IMG/VR virus record: IMGVR_UViG_3300035698_003982
Coordinates: 1-24,143 of that record
Length of the DNA stretch: 24,143 nt
Direction: 5' to 3' (one strand)
Source: a virus
In this document: positions 22,496-24,143 of the stretch, piece after piece
How positions within the stretch are numbered: the first letter of the stretch is position 1
Layout of the letters: each line of letters opens with the position of its first letter
Translations under genes and position numbers: made by a program
The notes under the pieces: model-generated
Database searches by the model: none
Told to the model about the DNA's origin: nothing
The model's input: the letters and a program-made list of their open reading frames with translations, nothing else

Positions 22496-23021
22496 AAATT
22501 CTCTTAATCCATTCTAAAAATATTTTTTTATTCATAGTATATTTGCTTCTATTACATTGATAACAAGAAGTTACACAATTACTTAATATATATCCTTTAT
22601 TATTATCTGTTCTATCTATGCCATTATATATAAAATTTTTTCCGCCATTATATTTTTTCTTATAAATAGATGTTGGTTTTTGTCCACAATAATGACAATA
22701 TTGTTGAGTTAATTTTATAAATTCATTAAAATTAAGTTCAAATTTCAATCCTCTTTTAATAGCACCCCGCTGATAATTTCCATAACATCTTTTTTGTGTA
22801 GATATTAAAGGATTAATATTTGCTGTCTTAAATCGTAAATCTATTTTTTTACAACCACAACTTTTACTTCTTCCACTTACTAAAGATTCTTGTTTAACTA
22901 AAATTTCTTTCCCACAAATACATTTGCATTTCCAATGAGTATGTTTTTTAATACTTCTATGTTCGTTTAAAACAGTCCAAAAACCGAATGTTTGATTAGT
23001 TAAATCTTTTAATTTAGGCAT
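22476..23021 (-). CDS. HNH homing endonuclease with zinc ribbon
   Basis: A 181-residue protein. Residues 8-57 are an AP2/HNH-associated zinc ribbon with C32, C34, C36 and C55, C57 (SKSCGCKK). The HNH module follows: C109 and C112, NGIDRTDNNKGYILSN (133-148) and C153, C156 with CNRSK, the usual GIDRxDNxxGY-N-V form. It is a free-standing homing-type nuclease, different in domain make-up from the other two HNH proteins here. It overlaps the remnant of a nucleotidyltransferase, so it probably replaced most of that gene. A promoter-like element and a long inverted repeat precede it. Confidence 0.9.
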   Translation of the reverse strand: MPKLKDLTNQTFGFWTVLNEHRSIKKHTHWKCKCICGKEILVKQESLVSGRSKSCGCKKIDLRFKTANINPLISTQKRCYGNYQRGAIKRGLKFELNFNEFIKLTQQYCHYCGQKPTSIYKKKYNGGKNFIYNGIDRTDNNKGYILSNCVTSCYQCNRSKYTMNKKIFLEWIKRIYEYNFK

Positions 23022-23050
23022 ACTAATATAGTTAATAATTATATTAGTAT
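23020..23050. repeat. 11-base inverted repeat at the HNH start
   Basis: ATACTAATATA (23020-23030) and TATATTAGTAT (23040-23050) are perfectly complementary around a 9-base loop. The stem covers the first two bases of the HNH start codon and touches the -10 box, so it could act as an operator or a translation lock on the endonuclease. Confidence 0.55.
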
Positions 23051-23076
23051 TATACCTGATATTAAAATTAAATCAA
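23049..23076 (-). promoter_or_regulatory. Sigma70-like promoter for the HNH gene
   Basis: On the minus strand TTGATT (23071-23076) and a perfect TATAAT (23049-23054) are 16 bases apart, inside and just after the end of the nucleotidyltransferase gene. It resembles the element before the HNH gene at 1019 over about 35 bases. Confidence 0.55.
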
Positions 23077-23424
23077 GTTATTTTTATGTAGGTTATCACG
23101 AATTTTAGTCCCCGAAATAGCTTCTGTTTGTTTACCTAACTTTATTTGTCTTATCTTCCAACCCGGTGTTCGTCCATAAACAACTTCTTCTATGTCCGGA
23201 ATTGTTATTACCTTGACTCGTCCACTTATTTTCTGTTTCTTAAATTCCTTTTCTAGCATAAGCATTCTTTGCAACAATGAATATGGATTATTTTTTGTAA
23301 TCTCTGTATCTCTAATAGCTATGCAAACATTCTTGCCCTCATTTAAGATAGTATTAATTAACTTTCTATGCCCTTTGTGGAATGGTTGCCACCTCCCTAT
23401 AAATAGTGAATACTTTTTTTTCAT
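23068..23424 (-). CDS. HxGH-type nucleotidyltransferase (cytidylyltransferase / NMN adenylyltransferase-like)
   Basis: A 118-residue member of the HIGH-type nucleotidyltransferase superfamily: SLFIGRWQPFHKGHRKLI (6-23) carries HKGH at 16-19, and EAISGTKIRDNL (101-112) carries the ISxTxxR site. RDTEITKNNPYSLLQRM in between and DIEEVVYGRTPGW are close to NadM and related enzymes, but the protein is shorter than typical NMN adenylyltransferases (about 170). It would join a nucleotide to a phosphorylated substrate. In this context it may activate a glycan precursor or serve cofactor supply; the sequence does not decide. The start overlaps the dehydratase stop as ATGA. Confidence 0.8.
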   Translation of the reverse strand: MKKKYSLFIGRWQPFHKGHRKLINTILNEGKNVCIAIRDTEITKNNPYSLLQRMLMLEKEFKKQKISGRVKVITIPDIEEVVYGRTPGWKIRQIKLGKQTEAISGTKIRDNLHKNNLI

Positions 23425-24143
23425 ATATCTTTTAATTCCTCCTCCATCATTATTTTAACTAACTCTTTGAACTTTACTTTCGGCTCCCAATTTAACATCT
23501 CTTTAGCTTTCCTAGGATATCCTCGTAAGTAATCCACTTCGTTAGGCCTTAACTGCCTATTGTCAAACTTTAAATATTTATTACAATCTAAGTCTGCGTA
23601 TTGAAATGCTAATTTACAAAATTCAAATACTGTATGAGTTTCGCCGGTCGCCAAAACATAGTCATCAGGTTTTTTCTGCTGTAACATCAACCACATACCA
23701 TAAACATATTCGGGCGCCCAACCCCAATCTCTTTTCGCGTCTAAATTTCCTAGATGTAAATACTTTTGATTACCTAATAGAATATTCTTAACTGCCAGTG
23801 TTATTTTTCTAGTGACAAAATTCTCGCCACGTCTCGGGCTTTCGTGATTAAATAATATTCCGTTACAAACGAACATTCCATATCCTTTCCGGTAAACCTC
23901 ACAAATTTTATGCGCGTATAACTTCGCTACCCCATAAGGACTTTGAGGATTAAATATTGTCTTCTCACTTTGCGGTGCCTCTCCTATCTTGCCACTAAAT
24001 AATTCAGAAGTAGAAGCGTGATATATCTTAGACTTCAATCCTAATATTCTAACTGCCTCCAATATGTTAAGAACACCCATTCCAGTTGTTTGTGCTGTGT
24101 ATAATGGTATCTCATAAGAAACTGCGACGTGACTTTGCGCTCC
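23421..24143 (-). CDS. gmd: GDP-mannose 4,6-dehydratase, 5' end missing
   Basis: The frame is open from the right edge; 241 codons including the stop are visible, and the N-terminal NAD-binding glycine motif lies outside. The visible part starts GAQSHVAVSYEIPLYTAQTTG, then GVLNILEAVRIL. The catalytic Thr/Glu lie in ASTSELFSG and the Tyr/Lys in SPYGVAKLYAH. NHESPRRGENFVTRKIT, GNLDAKRDWGWAPEYV and RPNEVDYLRGYPRKAKEMLNW follow, all hallmarks of Gmd. It converts GDP-mannose to GDP-4-keto-6-deoxymannose, the precursor of fucose, rhamnose or perosamine donors. No partner epimerase or reductase is in view. The Met at 24080 is internal, not the start. Confidence 0.92.
   Translation of the reverse strand, partial: GAQSHVAVSYEIPLYTAQTTGMGVLNILEAVRILGLKSKIYHASTSELFSGKIGEAPQSEKTIFNPQSPYGVAKLYAHKICEVYRKGYGMFVCNGILFNHESPRRGENFVTRKITLAVKNILLGNQKYLHLGNLDAKRDWGWAPEYVYGMWLMLQQKKPDDYVLATGETHTVFEFCKLAFQYADLDCNKYLKFDNRQLRPNEVDYLRGYPRKAKEMLNWEPKVKFKELVKIMMEEELKDI

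Noticed and set aside
22020-23424. Methyl phosphoramidate pathway as in Campylobacter capsules
   Set aside because: The kinase could fit, but the nucleotidyltransferase is of the HxGH type and not the Cj1416 type, and no amidase or glutamine kinase is seen; kept only as an alternative for the kinase.
1-24143. tRNA, rRNA, integrase, attachment site or insertion-sequence transposase
   Set aside because: I saw no cloverleaf, rRNA-like stretch or transposase/integrase motif on either strand.

Overview
The window is about 24 kb of AT-rich DNA (roughly 35% G+C by eye). It encodes the head-assembly genes of a tailed, HK97-type virus or provirus, surrounded by an unusually large set of sugar-modifying genes. 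Every supportable gene lies on the minus strand, so transcription runs from high to low coordinates. The standard genetic code fits: TAA, TAG and TGA all end genes. Genes that have a leader mostly lack a recognisable Shine-Dalgarno sequence. No terminase, tail, integrase, lysis, tRNA or replication gene is visible. I cannot name the host.

Layout in transcription order. (1) 24143-20861, entry block: a GDP-mannose 4,6-dehydratase cut by the window edge, an HxGH nucleotidyltransferase, an HNH endonuclease, the tail of a second nucleotidyltransferase, a short APS-kinase-like protein, a remnant of another HNH gene, a GT-B glycosyltransferase and a small zinc-binding protein. (2) 20864-13121, head module: a sigma70-like promoter and a hairpin-rich leader precede a portal/Mu-F fusion. 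Then come a prohead protease with an AAA+ ATPase and zinc ribbon inserted in it, the major capsid protein, a possible 43-residue basic peptide, and a virion-like protein ending in about 150 residues of almost pure Ser/Thr. (3) 13079-1, glycan-modification block: about ten glycosyltransferases, four methyltransferase domains, a sulfotransferase, a J-domain protein and two HNH endonucleases. Most are joined by 4-base ATGA overlaps.

How the genes may work together (inference): the head module builds the capsid, and the Ser/Thr tail is an obvious candidate acceptor for O-linked sugars. The glycosyltransferases would build the chains, the methyltransferases would cap or methylate them, and the sulfotransferase would sulfate them using PAPS from the APS-kinase-like protein. 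GDP-mannose dehydratase would supply a deoxyhexose donor. An equally open alternative is that these enzymes remodel the host surface.

The strongest points for follow-up are the AAA+ cassette inside the prohead protease, the codon-scrambled Ser/Thr tail beside the glycan genes, the paired sulfate-activation and sulfotransferase genes, a GT2 gene split into two pieces in reversed order, apparently complete absence of the tetranucleotide CATG, and several traces of HNH mobile-gene activity.
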